NCBI GenBank assembly: GCA_958414825.1
Contig: CATYXQ010000035.1
Location: 1-18,860, forward strand
DNA length: 18,860 bases
Direction of reading: 5' to 3'
DNA from: an uncultured Eubacteriales bacterium
GTDB lineage: Bacteria; Bacillota; Clostridia; Oscillospirales; CAG-272
Shown in pieces: positions 6,913-14,744 of this stretch (positions are counted from its first letter, which is position 1; every line of letters begins with the position of its first letter). The notes under the pieces were generated by a model. That model searched no databases and was not told the origin of the DNA. It saw only the letters and a program-made list of their open reading frames with translations. The position numbers were made by a program, and so were the translations under genes.

Positions 6913-7716
6913 TCAAAGCGCCGTTATAATGTTAAAAGCGCACATGACGATGATAAACACAAGAGCCCCTTGATAGAAAAGCCGCACGGTACGCTCCCGC
7001 AGCTTACCCGCCAGCATACGGCCGAGGACGCCGCCAAGCACCCCCGCCGCACAGGCGGCCGCCAAAAAAGGCGCATCAAAAATTTCACTTGCGTTCGATG
7101 CAAACGCCGCCGTCAAAATCGCAGCCCCCTGAGAGCAAAGAATAATAAACAGCGAATACAATGCGGCTCTCTTATACGGCATACGGTAATACACGGTAAG
7201 CGCCAGCATATTCAAAGGGCCGCCGCCGATTCCCAAAAACGCTGCGACAATCCCCAAAATAAAACCGATCGGCAGTCCGCCCGCCGCACTGCGCGCTGGC
7301 TGATCCAACGCGGGCTTTCGGCTCAGAAAACCGAAAACCAGAACAACAGTCATGAGAATAAGCAAAATACCGTTTTGTACACACTTGACCAAATCTCCGT
7401 TTGAAGCAAGACGCTCCGACACAGACGAAAAGATAACTTTGCCAAGCAAGCCCCCGAATACGGCCCCAACCGCCAGCCAAGCGGCATATTTCAGTTGAAA
7501 ATCCTCTGCCCTGCGTTCATCGCGCTTCAAATAATGCTTTGCAACGCTGAACAAGGACATAAAAAACACGGCAAAAGAGGAAATCAGACTGACTTTCGCC
7601 ATACCAAGCGGCAACACTGCGTCAAGAACCGGCTTGATTATAACGCCGCCGCCGATCCCGCTGACAGCGCCGAGCAATGTGCTGCCAAGACAAACCAATA
7701 TACAAATCAAAATCAT
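6913..7716 (-). CDS. TauE/SafE (TSUP)-family anion exporter
   Basis: A 267-aa integral membrane protein with about eight hydrophobic helices arranged as two similar halves. Each half begins with the family's glycine-rich signature: GAVSGIGGGVIIKPVLD near residue 16 and GIVAAFLGIGGGPLNMLALT in the second half. Characterised members move sulfite, sulfoacetate or other sulfur-containing or organic anions across the cytoplasmic membrane. The ATG at 7716 overlaps the maturase stop by 4 bp (ATGA), so the two are translationally coupled. Being coupled to a sulfatase and its maturase suggests that it removes the sulfate or a derived anion released by the sulfatase; this is inference from context, as the substrate cannot be read from the sequence. 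Confidence 0.85.
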   Translation of the reverse strand: MILICILVCLGSTLLGAVSGIGGGVIIKPVLDAVLPLGMAKVSLISSFAVFFMSLFSVAKHYLKRDERRAEDFQLKYAAWLAVGAVFGGLLGKVIFSSVSERLASNGDLVKCVQNGILLILMTVVLVFGFLSRKPALDQPARSAAGGLPIGFILGIVAAFLGIGGGPLNMLALTVYYRMPYKRAALYSLFIILCSQGAAILTAAFASNASEIFDAPFLAAACAAGVLGGVLGRMLAGKLRERTVRLFYQGALVFIIVMCAFNIITAL

Positions 7717-8825
7717 ATACGCTTCCCTCGAATCCGCTCCGCGAGCATAGCCATGCGGTCAAATCGCGCGTCAAAAAACATCCGATAGCTCTCGCAAAAG
7801 CGGTTTTCTCCGGGATTGCCATCCACAAACGGTTCCCTGTCCCGACGACATCCGCCGCGGCAGAATGCGCGCCATTTGCAGGACCGGCACCCGTCAGGGA
7901 GCAGATAAGACGCTTCCCGAAACGCCAAAGCCCTCGGAGAATCGGCCATGCGTGCAAGCGAAGTATCATTCACATTTCCAAGCCGCCATTCGTCCAATGC
8001 GTAAAAGTCGCACGGATACACGCTTCCATCCGCCTCAATCAAAAAATACAATCCGCATCTGCCCGCCATTCCGCAATGCTCAGGCGCGTAACCGAGCAGC
8101 ATTCCGATATAATTGTCAAAGCGCCGCTCGCTGACAGGATGACCTGAGTAAAAAGCCGCCTCATAGCAATCAAAACTTTTAATCAGAAACCGCCCGTACG
8201 CTTCCGCCTCAAGCGAAAAACTTTCCATTTCACCCTCAAATCCGTCTATACAAGGGATAAACTGCAAATGTCCGTAGGGCGCCAGCGCTTTCCATACCTT
8301 TTGCGCATGTTCGGCCGTCCGCGCCGTCACCACGCAGAGAATATTAAAATCTACGCTATGTTTTTTGAGCAGCGCGATTCCCGCAAGAACGCGGTCATAA
8401 CTTCCCATTCCCTTTGCGTCAACCCGCGCTGCGTCATGCGTTTCCCGATCTCCGTCAAGCGAAACGCCAATCAAAAAACGATATTTTGCAAACAGGGCGC
8501 ACAGCGCGTCCGACAAATGGCAGGCATTCGTCTGAAGCGCATAGGAAACAGACAATCCGCGAACGTTATACTCTTTTACAAGACTGACAAAAGTTTCATA
8601 AAATTCAAGCCCCGCAAGCGTCGGCTCCCCGCCCTGAAAAGCGAACGTAATCGAATCATCCGCATAAATAAACGCGCGGCGCACAAGCGCGCGCATCGTC
8701 TGCGGCGTCATCATACCGCAAAACGCCTGTTCACGGTGCGACGTCACATCCGAATAAAAGCAATACCGGCATCTCAAATCGCAGGCGGAGGAAGCGGGTT
8801 TAATCATCATACTCAAAGGCGGCAT
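7713..8825 (-). CDS. Anaerobic sulfatase-maturating enzyme (radical SAM, SPASM)
   Basis: A 370-aa radical-SAM enzyme that oxidises the active-site Cys or Ser of a sulfatase to formylglycine without oxygen. The SAM-cluster motif is C15-x3-C19-x2-C22 (CDLRCRYC), followed by FAFQGGEPTLAG. The C-terminal SPASM region contains CGMAGRCGLYF, GSVYPCDFYALDEWRLGN and CRSCKWRAFCRGGCRRDRE, enough cysteines for two auxiliary 4Fe-4S clusters. The start was moved to the ATG at 8825, because the upstream in-frame GTG (8840) overlaps the AAAGGA ribosome binding site, which lies 6 bases before this ATG. It lies 39 bases after the sulfatase gene and overlaps the exporter gene by 4 bp. The target is very probably the adjacent sulfatase. 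Confidence 0.92.
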   Translation of the reverse strand: MPPLSMMIKPASSACDLRCRYCFYSDVTSHREQAFCGMMTPQTMRALVRRAFIYADDSITFAFQGGEPTLAGLEFYETFVSLVKEYNVRGLSVSYALQTNACHLSDALCALFAKYRFLIGVSLDGDRETHDAARVDAKGMGSYDRVLAGIALLKKHSVDFNILCVVTARTAEHAQKVWKALAPYGHLQFIPCIDGFEGEMESFSLEAEAYGRFLIKSFDCYEAAFYSGHPVSERRFDNYIGMLLGYAPEHCGMAGRCGLYFLIEADGSVYPCDFYALDEWRLGNVNDTSLARMADSPRALAFREASYLLPDGCRSCKWRAFCRGGCRRDREPFVDGNPGENRFCESYRMFFDARFDRMAMLAERIRGKRI

Positions 8826-8864
8826 AAGCAGTCCTTTCACATAACATCATTACTGCACGCGGGA

Positions 8865-10427
8865 TTACGTCCGGTCGTCATGCAAGGCAAAATCGGCAAG
8901 ACGCTCCATGCGTACGCCGGGATCCTCCGCGATATGGGCATCGTCAAACCAATACCCTTTCGGGTGCACTTTGGTGCGATAGCGATGATGCGGCGCGGGA
9001 ATCGGATCGGCCGCGCGAAGCATTGCGGAAGCAAGAGTGGCCAGCATATCGGCCTTGACCGGCAAGAAATCCGGTTCGTCCCAAAGATTATGAAGTTCCG
9101 CAGGATCTTCTTTGAGATTATACAAATAGCCCGTTCCCATCATATCAAGCTGAATTTTATAATCGCCTTTGCGCGCCATGCGCGTCTGTCCGGACTGCGT
9201 ATGGGATCCCATGCAGACAAACGTCTTTTTATCCTCGGAAAGCGTGCGATCATCCACCGGCGTCAAATGATCGCGGTCGTTCCAGTACAGCCCCCCGAAC
9301 CCAAATTCGGAATACCCGACATCAAACTCACCAGGCGGGCACGCTCCGCCGCAAAGAAGCGGCAAAAGACTGCGCCCCTGGGAGCCAAACGGGATTTCCG
9401 TATTCAGCAGATCACATACAGTCGGCAGAATATCTATAAGATTCACACACGCCTCGTCATTTACGACTTTTCGTGCGATGCCCGGCCCCTGCCAGGCCAT
9501 TGTAATACGAGTCAGCGCTTCCGGAAGTCCTACGCCCTTGCGAAGCAGTCCGTACTCACCCGCAAATTCTCCGTGATCGGAAAGAAAAACAACAATCGTA
9601 TTCTCGCGGAGTCCGCGCGTTTCCAGTCCCTCGATAAAGCGCTTAAACTGATCGTCAATCAGCCGCAGCATCCCGTGATAGTTCGATCGTGTCCGCTGAA
9701 TACGCGCTTCGATCTCCACTCCCATGGCCGTTTCCCATCCAGCGCGCTCCCATTCAAAAAACGGCCCTTTTGCCGGCAACGTCTCTGCCCCGGCCGCAAG
9801 CGGGGGCAGAGACTCCGGAGGAAACATATCAAAATACGGTTCGGGAACCTGACAGGGGTTGTGCGGTTCGGCAAAGGACAGCCAGATGAAAAAGGGCTGA
9901 TTCCCGGCGCGTTCATCTATAAATTTGAAAGCTGAACTCACATTTTTATACGGATGCTGCACCATGACGCCCCCAGGAGAGGGGACATGACTCTCATTGT
10001 GCTTTGTGCGATTTAAAAATTCGGCAAACGCAATATCCGCCTCATTGGCCTCCGCACCGGGTTTTCCGCCGAGATGCCCCGTGCACGCATGAAAATCAAA
10101 ATCCTTCGGGCTGCGGTATGTATGGTTTTTGCCGCACAGCGCCGTTGTATAACCGCACCGTTTAAGCACATCGAGCAAATCTTCTCCATACAGCGCATCG
10201 TCCACATTATGATTGGTCCGCACGGTATGACAAGACGGGTACCGCCCCGTAAACATACTGACGCGCGCGGGTACGCAGCAGGGATTCGGCGTATACGCCC
10301 GCCGAAAATCCATCCCATCCGCTGCCCATTTATCCAAAAAGGGCATCGTATCCAGCGCATATCCCAGCCCCGCGCGCAGATCGGCGCGGTGCTGATCGGT
10401 CATGACAATCACAATGTTCGGTCGCAT
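8865..10427 (-). CDS. Cytoplasmic Cys-type sulfatase (family S1)
   Basis: A 520-aa type I sulfatase hydrolysing a sulfate ester or sulfamate. The N-terminus PNIVIVMTDQHRAD carries metal ligands at D11 and Q12. The formylglycine signature is C51-V-P-A-R55, followed by VSMFTGR; it is in the Cys form handled by anSME, with Ala where Ser is usual. SDHGE has the C-terminal metal ligands at D284 and H285. There is no signal peptide, so it should act in the cytoplasm, on a small or imported substrate such as a sulfated sugar, oligosaccharide or choline sulfate; I cannot tell which. The ATG at 10427 is preceded by GGGGG about 13 bases upstream, a rather distant ribosome binding site. It is the first gene of the sulfatase-anSME-exporter operon, with a good promoter overlapped by a palindrome. 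Confidence 0.92.
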   Translation of the reverse strand: MRPNIVIVMTDQHRADLRAGLGYALDTMPFLDKWAADGMDFRRAYTPNPCCVPARVSMFTGRYPSCHTVRTNHNVDDALYGEDLLDVLKRCGYTTALCGKNHTYRSPKDFDFHACTGHLGGKPGAEANEADIAFAEFLNRTKHNESHVPSPGGVMVQHPYKNVSSAFKFIDERAGNQPFFIWLSFAEPHNPCQVPEPYFDMFPPESLPPLAAGAETLPAKGPFFEWERAGWETAMGVEIEARIQRTRSNYHGMLRLIDDQFKRFIEGLETRGLRENTIVVFLSDHGEFAGEYGLLRKGVGLPEALTRITMAWQGPGIARKVVNDEACVNLIDILPTVCDLLNTEIPFGSQGRSLLPLLCGGACPPGEFDVGYSEFGFGGLYWNDRDHLTPVDDRTLSEDKKTFVCMGSHTQSGQTRMARKGDYKIQLDMMGTGYLYNLKEDPAELHNLWDEPDFLPVKADMLATLASAMLRAADPIPAPHHRYRTKVHPKGYWFDDAHIAEDPGVRMERLADFALHDDRT

Positions 10428-10453
10428 TCTCTTGTTATCCCCCTGTAAAAATA

Positions 10454-10470
10454 ATACAATTTTATTGTAT
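10454..10470. promoter_or_regulatory. 17-bp palindromic operator candidate over the sulfatase promoter
   Basis: ATACAATTTTATTGTAT is a perfect inverted repeat, 7 + 3 + 7. One arm contains the whole -10 box of the sulfatase promoter and the other covers the likely transcription start. A protein bound here would block transcription, so it may be the operator of a substrate-sensing repressor. No regulator gene is adjacent. Part of the symmetry could be chance, since the site is AT-rich. Confidence 0.45.
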
Positions 10471-10492
10471 CAAATGCCCTCCCTCTTTTCAA
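10464..10492 (-). promoter_or_regulatory. Sigma-A promoter of the sulfatase operon
   Basis: On the minus strand, TTGAAA (10492-10487) and TACAAT (10469-10464) are 17 bases apart. Transcription should start near 10457, about 30 bases before the sulfatase ATG at 10427. Confidence 0.72.
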
Positions 10493-10584
10493 GACTAAAA
10501 TCAATGCCGCCGTACCAAGAAAATTTTTCTCGGCGCTTTTTATAAATTTGCAGGCGCATTTGTACAGTTAAGCAAAATAAACGC

Positions 10585-10613
10585 TTGATTTTGAAACAAT
10601 ATTATGGTAAAAT
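10585..10613 (+). promoter_or_regulatory. Sigma-A promoter of the acyl-CoA ligase gene
   Basis: TTGATT (10585-10590) and TAAAAT (10608-10613) are 17 bases apart, with an extended -10 TG (TGG before TAAAAT). The predicted start near 10620 leaves a short leader of about 25 nt containing the ribosome binding site CGGAGG before the ATG at 10646. The 90 bases between this and the sulfatase promoter hold no other feature I can identify. Confidence 0.65.
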
Positions 10614-10645
10614 AATAAAAATATGAAAATTTCGGAGGCGCCATA

Positions 10646-12340
10646 ATGAGTGACAAACTGCCCTACAAATATTATAAAGTTGAAAAATTTGGTTCTATCA
10701 AAGAAATGATGGAACTCGCGGTCAAAGAAGCGGGGGAAAAAACTGCGTTTAAATTCCGAAAGGACGGCAAAGTTGTCGATGTTTCCTACCGCGATTTTTA
10801 CGCTGATACCATGGCGCTCGGTACGGCGCTCGCCTCCCTCGGCCTCGGTGATCGGCATATCGCGATGCTGGGTGAAAACTCCTATAACTGGATCACCGTA
10901 TATTTGACGGTTCTGAAATCCAGCGGCGTTTATGTTCCGATTGACAAGGAACTGCCTTTCTGCGATATTTTGAATATCATCAACGACAGCGACAGCGAGG
11001 TCGTCTTTTATACCAAGCGCTATGAAAACGATTTGATGGAAAACGCTGCGAAAATGCCGCAGGTCAAACAGTTTATCGGCATTGACCGCGAAGAGGATTT
11101 CGGGAATTTTCTCAGCTTTGAGGCGCTGAAAGCTAAAGGCGCCGAACTGTACGAGGACGGCGACGAAACCTATGCTTCCATGACCAGCGACCCGAACGCC
11201 CTGAAAATGCTGGTGTACACCTCAGGCACGACCGGTATGCAAAAGGGCGTCATGCTGAGCGAACACAATCTTGTTTCCAGCGTATACTACGGACTGCAGG
11301 TCTCGACCGTATACAGCCGTTCCCTCTCCGTGCTTCCCTACAATCATACATACGAAGCCGTTTCCGGTCTTTTGGTTTCCCTGCACAAACACGCCACCAT
11401 TTGCATCAACGAAAGTCTGAAAGTGGTTTTGAAGAATTTGCAGGAATACAAACCGGATTATGTGTATCTCGTACCGGCTTTTGCCGAAGTCTTCTACAAA
11501 AAAATACTGACCAACGCACGCCAGAGCGGCAAAGATGAAATGCTGTTCAAGATGATCAAAATGAGCAATAAAATGCGCAAGATCGGCATCGATATGCGAA
11601 AGACGTTTTTTGCTTCGGTACACAAAGCATTCGGCGGCAATCTGCGCAAAATCGTGTGCGGCGGTTCCCCACTGCGCCCGGAACTCGGAGAATTTTTTGA
11701 CGGTATCGGTATTTCCCTGATTAACGGTTACGGCATTACCGAATGTTCTCCGCTTGTCAGCGCCAATCACGATGCATTCAATGATTGGAACACCGTAGGC
11801 ATCCCGCTGCCCTGCTGTCAGATCAAATTTGAAAACATCACGCCTGACGGCGACGGCGAAATCTGCGTAAAAGGCGACGTTGTCATGCTGGGATATTACA
11901 AACAGCCCGAACTGACCGCCGAATGTCTGCGCGACGGCTGGTTCTATACCGGGGACTACGGCCGGATGAACGAACACGGGCAGCTGTATATCACAGGACG
12001 CAAGAAAAACCTGATCGTCCTTACAAACGGAAAAAATGTATTTCCCGAAGAAATTGAAAATTATATCGCTGCGATTCCCTATGTCGCAGAAGTCGTTGTA
12101 TACGGCTTGAAAAACGAACACGGGCTTGAAGATTCGCTCTGCGCCGAAGTCTTTTTGTCCGAAGAAAAAATTGCGGAACTGGGTATTGAAAATCCGGTCG
12201 AACGCATCCGGGCGGATATTGCAAAAGCCGTAGAACCGCTCCCCCACTATAAACACATTGCCAAAGTTAAGGTTCGCGAGGCCGAATTTGAAAAAACCAC
12301 GACAAATAAAATCAGACGAAACAAAATTGTCAAAGACTGA
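10646..12340 (+). CDS. AMP-forming long-chain acyl-CoA synthetase-like ligase
   Basis: A 564-aa ANL-superfamily adenylating enzyme that activates a carboxylic acid, probably a fatty acid, with ATP and then loads it on CoA or a carrier. The phosphate-binding loop is YTSGTTGMQKG at about 190-200. The adenine region is INGYGITECSPLVSAN, the conserved Asp-Arg hinge block is FYTGDYGRMNEHGQLYITGR followed by KKNLIVL, and the C-terminal catalytic Lys lies in TTTNKIRRN. That last motif has Asn where Gly is usual, but keeps the Lys. There is no signal peptide; it should be cytosolic or peripheral. GGAGG lies 8 bases before the ATG. It is transcribed alone from its own promoter and closed by a palindromic terminator. 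The exact substrate is unknown. Confidence 0.88.
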   Translation: MSDKLPYKYYKVEKFGSIKEMMELAVKEAGEKTAFKFRKDGKVVDVSYRDFYADTMALGTALASLGLGDRHIAMLGENSYNWITVYLTVLKSSGVYVPIDKELPFCDILNIINDSDSEVVFYTKRYENDLMENAAKMPQVKQFIGIDREEDFGNFLSFEALKAKGAELYEDGDETYASMTSDPNALKMLVYTSGTTGMQKGVMLSEHNLVSSVYYGLQVSTVYSRSLSVLPYNHTYEAVSGLLVSLHKHATICINESLKVVLKNLQEYKPDYVYLVPAFAEVFYKKILTNARQSGKDEMLFKMIKMSNKMRKIGIDMRKTFFASVHKAFGGNLRKIVCGGSPLRPELGEFFDGIGISLINGYGITECSPLVSANHDAFNDWNTVGIPLPCCQIKFENITPDGDGEICVKGDVVMLGYYKQPELTAECLRDGWFYTGDYGRMNEHGQLYITGRKKNLIVLTNGKNVFPEEIENYIAAIPYVAEVVVYGLKNEHGLEDSLCAEVFLSEEKIAELGIENPVERIRADIAKAVEPLPHYKHIAKVKVREAEFEKTTTNKIRRNKIVKD

Positions 12341-12341
12341 C

Positions 12342-12383
12342 CTCTTTAGAAAAATCCGCCGTACGGCGGATTTTTCTAAAGAG
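12342..12383. terminator. Perfect 42-bp palindrome acting as terminator
   Basis: The 19-base arms 12342-12360 and 12365-12383 are exact reverse complements around GTAC. The core AAAAATCCGCC / GGCGGATTTTT is a bidirectional intrinsic terminator one base past the ligase stop. The arms continue outward as CTCTTTAG / CTAAAGAG, beyond what a terminator needs. Confidence 0.82.
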
Positions 12384-12450
12384 CAAAAACGGTCTGCATA
12401 CCGCAGACTTGCCATTCTTCATGCCAAGCAAAGACACAAAGGAGCACTTT

Positions 12451-13629
12451 ATGACCAACCTGTTCATCCGACTTTTTATCAAAGATTACGAGCATACCGA
12501 AAAACCGACTGTGCGCACAGCATTCGGACGGCTTTCCGGCATTGTCGGCATTTTATGCAACCTGCTATTGTTCGGCGGAAAAATCATTGTCGGAACGCTT
12601 TCCGGCAGCGTTTCCATCACGGCGGACGCTGTGAACAACCTGTCCGACGCTTCCTCCAGCATCATCAGTCTCCTCGGTTTTAAAATGGCGGAAAAACCGG
12701 CGGACGCCGATCATCCTTACGGACATGCGCGCTACGAATATCTGTCCGGTTTGATGGTTGCGGTTTTGGTTCTGCTGATCGGCGTGGAACTCCTGAAAAG
12801 CAGCATTGACAAAATACTGCATCCTTCGCCTGTGGAATTCAGTTGGCCGGTTGTTGCCGTGCTGATCGCTTCCATTTTGATAAAGCTGTGGATGGCGCTC
12901 TTTAACAAGACGCTGGGAAAAAAGATTGACTCCCAAACACTTGCCGCAACCGCCGCCGACAGCCGCAATGACGTTATTTCCACGTCGGCCGTGCTGATCG
13001 CCGCACTGATTTCTCACTTCACAAATCTGGAACTCGACGGCTACATGGGTACGGCAGTCGCCGTCTTCATTCTTTACAGCGGGTTCGGACTGATTCGCGA
13101 AACGCTGGATCCGATTCTCGGCAAACCGCCGAAACCCGAATTTGTAGAAACAGTTCGGCAGAAAATCATGTGTTATCCCGGCGTACTCGGCACACATGAC
13201 CTGATCGTACACGATTACGGTCCCGGCTGCCAATTCGCCAGCGTACATGTGGAGGTCGCGGCGGAAGCCGACGTTATTGCCAGCCACGATGTTATCGACA
13301 ACATCGAACGCGAAATACGGGACGAACTCGGTCTGCATCTGGTTATTCATATGGATCCGATCGTCACGGCAGATCCGGAAATCAACGATCTTCGTAAATG
13401 GCTGTCCGAAGCGGTCAAAGCAATCAATCCTTCCCTCTCCATTCATGACTTGCGTGTTGTTCCCGGAACGACACACACAAACCTCGTATTCGACTGCGTT
13501 GTTCCGCATGATTTGGCCATGAGTAAAACGGAACTCTGTGAAAAAATTACCGCGCTCGCGCGTGAGCGCGATCCGTCTTTTTTCTGCGTCATCACCATCG
13601 ACGACAGCTTTGCGCCCATTCCGCACTGA
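12451..13629 (+). CDS. Cation diffusion facilitator (CDF) metal exporter
   Basis: A 392-aa CDF-family antiporter that exports divalent metal in exchange for protons at the cytoplasmic membrane. The N-terminal half has about six membrane helices. The TM2 metal motif lies in SITADAVNNLSDASSS (N62-x3-D66), followed by HPYGHARYEYLSG. The TM5 motif AADSRNDVIS gives D-x3-D. The C-terminal cytoplasmic domain is longer than usual, with a second ferredoxin-like segment after residue about 310 (SIHDLRVVPGTTHTNLVFDC). The N/D/D/D combination resembles CDFs linked to manganese rather than the HxxxD zinc type; this is inference. The start was set at 12451 because AAAGGAG lies 7 bases upstream, although an in-frame ATG exists at 12409. 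No clear promoter was found in the 67-bp gap, which holds a small hairpin (12392-12408). Confidence 0.9.
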   Translation: MTNLFIRLFIKDYEHTEKPTVRTAFGRLSGIVGILCNLLLFGGKIIVGTLSGSVSITADAVNNLSDASSSIISLLGFKMAEKPADADHPYGHARYEYLSGLMVAVLVLLIGVELLKSSIDKILHPSPVEFSWPVVAVLIASILIKLWMALFNKTLGKKIDSQTLAATAADSRNDVISTSAVLIAALISHFTNLELDGYMGTAVAVFILYSGFGLIRETLDPILGKPPKPEFVETVRQKIMCYPGVLGTHDLIVHDYGPGCQFASVHVEVAAEADVIASHDVIDNIEREIRDELGLHLVIHMDPIVTADPEINDLRKWLSEAVKAINPSLSIHDLRVVPGTTHTNLVFDCVVPHDLAMSKTELCEKITALARERDPSFFCVITIDDSFAPIPH

Positions 13630-13677
13630 ATCCATACCCGATCCCAAAAAGGCGGCAAACCTGAAATTGAAACACGA

Positions 13678-13720
13678 TAAAAACTCCCGCACCGATTTAA
13701 AAATTGATGCGGGAGTTTTA
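13678..13720. terminator. Bidirectional terminator between CDF gene and HTH gene
   Basis: TAAAACTCCCGCA (starting at 13678/13679) pairs with TGCGGGAGTTTTA (13708-13720) over a 16-base loop. The A/T ends give short T-runs on both strands. It separates the convergent CDF gene (plus) and the HTH-protein gene (minus). Confidence 0.78.
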
Positions 13721-13732
13721 TGGATCATGCAT

Positions 13733-14380
13733 TTATTTTTTCGTCAGCAATTCATAACGCTTTTTGTAGGACAGATTTCCCTTATAGTAATTTCTCCATA
13801 TCACTTCTTTTTCTTCAGGGCTTTTCGCTTTTTCCTGCAAGGCTTCAATAATTTTTAAGCTCTGTTCATAATAAAACCATTCGTATGTATGCCTGGCTTT
13901 CTTCGGCGTTATACGATATTCTTTTGCAATTGCCGAATACCCCATATGTTTGGTTTCCCGCATTTCTACGATGCGGGAAACTGTTTTTTTACGCATTGCA
14001 GTCTTAAACGGCGGCAGACTTCGAGTCCATTGTTCCGGCGCCCCCGGTTCGCCGTCTCGATATTCAGTCAAAATATCTCCGTATTTCTTTTCTAAATATG
14101 CGCAAAGGTACATCTCATCCATATAGCATTCATATGCGTCGTCAAAAACTTTTCTGACTTGAGAAAGATCTTCATGCCCCAGCACTACCGCAACATGACG
14201 GATATATAAACGCATCTGTTTCTGTTTTAGGAAATGGTATTGACGCCCTGCCGCCGAGACCGATATGTTAAATTTTTCGGCTATTTTTGTATATGTATAG
14301 CCGGATTGCTCTCGAAGCAGCATAATCTCATATGCACGCTTGTCCTTTTTTATTACGCTGTATGGAATATCCTTTAACAT
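13733..14380 (-). CDS. Double helix-turn-helix protein of unknown family
   Basis: A 215-aa basic, soluble protein that I cannot assign to a named family. It has two sigma-like or resolvase-like HTH segments: one near residues 20-55 (REQSGYTYTKIAEKFNISVS) and one near 135-170 (GYSAIAKEYRITPKKARHTY). Each is followed by an aromatic/basic helix, as though the protein arose by internal duplication. The linker contains YGDILTEYRDGEPGAPEQW. The ATG at 14380 has GAGGG about 10 bases upstream. It follows the RHH gene by 21 bases and they are surely co-transcribed. The pair is richer in A+T than its neighbours and looks like accessory or element-derived DNA. A DNA-binding regulatory role is likely; the target is unknown. 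Confidence 0.7.
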   Translation of the reverse strand: MLKDIPYSVIKKDKRAYEIMLLREQSGYTYTKIAEKFNISVSAAGRQYHFLKQKQMRLYIRHVAVVLGHEDLSQVRKVFDDAYECYMDEMYLCAYLEKKYGDILTEYRDGEPGAPEQWTRSLPPFKTAMRKKTVSRIVEMRETKHMGYSAIAKEYRITPKKARHTYEWFYYEQSLKIIEALQEKAKSPEEKEVIWRNYYKGNLSYKKRYELLTKK

Positions 14381-14401
14381 ATAAATACTGCCCTCAGAAA
14401 C

Positions 14402-14599
14402 TCAACTTTTCGAGTTATATAAATTAATATATTCTATTTCAATTTTTCCGTGCGCTTGTTCATAATCTCTGATATAGGATCTGCAAAGATGTTCCAACAA
14501 ATTACTTACACTTCTCGTCTCCCGTTTTGCAATATATCGTAATTTTTCTAAATATTCATCAGTAATATGAAATGTAAATGGTGTTTTATTCGTTGGCAT
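14402..14599 (-). CDS. Small ribbon-helix-helix DNA-binding protein
   Basis: A 65-aa protein with the Arc/MetJ/CopG layout: a short beta strand (TPFTFHIT, 6-13), helix A (EYLEKLRYIAKRE), a turn (TRSVS), and helix B (NLLEHLCRSYIRDYEQAHG). Such proteins bind DNA as dimers through the paired strands and are common as repressors or partition/antitoxin proteins on plasmids and integrative elements. The ribosome binding site AAGGAG is well placed before the ATG at 14599. It is the first gene of a two-gene unit with the HTH protein. No toxin is recognised next to it. A 19-bp palindrome in the promoter at 14732-14750 may be its own operator. Confidence 0.78.
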   Translation of the reverse strand: MPTNKTPFTFHITDEYLEKLRYIAKRETRSVSNLLEHLCRSYIRDYEQAHGKIEIEYINLYNSKS

Positions 14600-14715
14600 A
14601 TAAACGCTCTCCTTGCGTTCAACAAGTTTTTACAATTAATTATAGTTTAGCAGATACTGTTTCCTTTTAATACGCCAACAGTAAAAGCACAGTTGTTTTA
14701 TGGTTATGGTTATGT

Positions 14716-14744
14716 TATGTATGCTTTCAAAATAATTTTGTCAA
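14716..14744 (-). promoter_or_regulatory. Possible promoter of the RHH-HTH operon
   Basis: On the minus strand, TTGACA (14744-14739) is a perfect -35, with TACATA (14721-14716), a weak -10, 17 bases on. The leader would be about 110 nt. An alternative -10, TATAAT at 14644-14639, has no matching -35. The A/T-rich stretch also holds short TTATGG-type direct repeats (14699-14719). Confidence 0.4.

Noticed and set aside
8268..9935. 555-codon open frame on the plus strand
   Set aside because: It lies entirely opposite the maturase and sulfatase genes, is highly Arg/His/Lys-rich, and has no family motif. Both genes on the other strand have clear catalytic motifs, so it is a shadow.
11222..12415. 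397-codon open frame on the minus strand
   Set aside because: Antisense to the acyl-CoA ligase, rich in Phe, Val and Gln as expected from reverse-reading its codons, with no motif or ribosome binding site.
12565..13728. 387-codon open frame on the minus strand
   Set aside because: Antisense to the CDF exporter, which has clear motifs; biased composition and no start signal.
14699..14725. Short TTATGG-like direct repeats as an origin iteron or CRISPR-like array
   Set aside because: Only two to three imperfect 5-6 base units, with no spacers and no neighbouring replication or cas genes.
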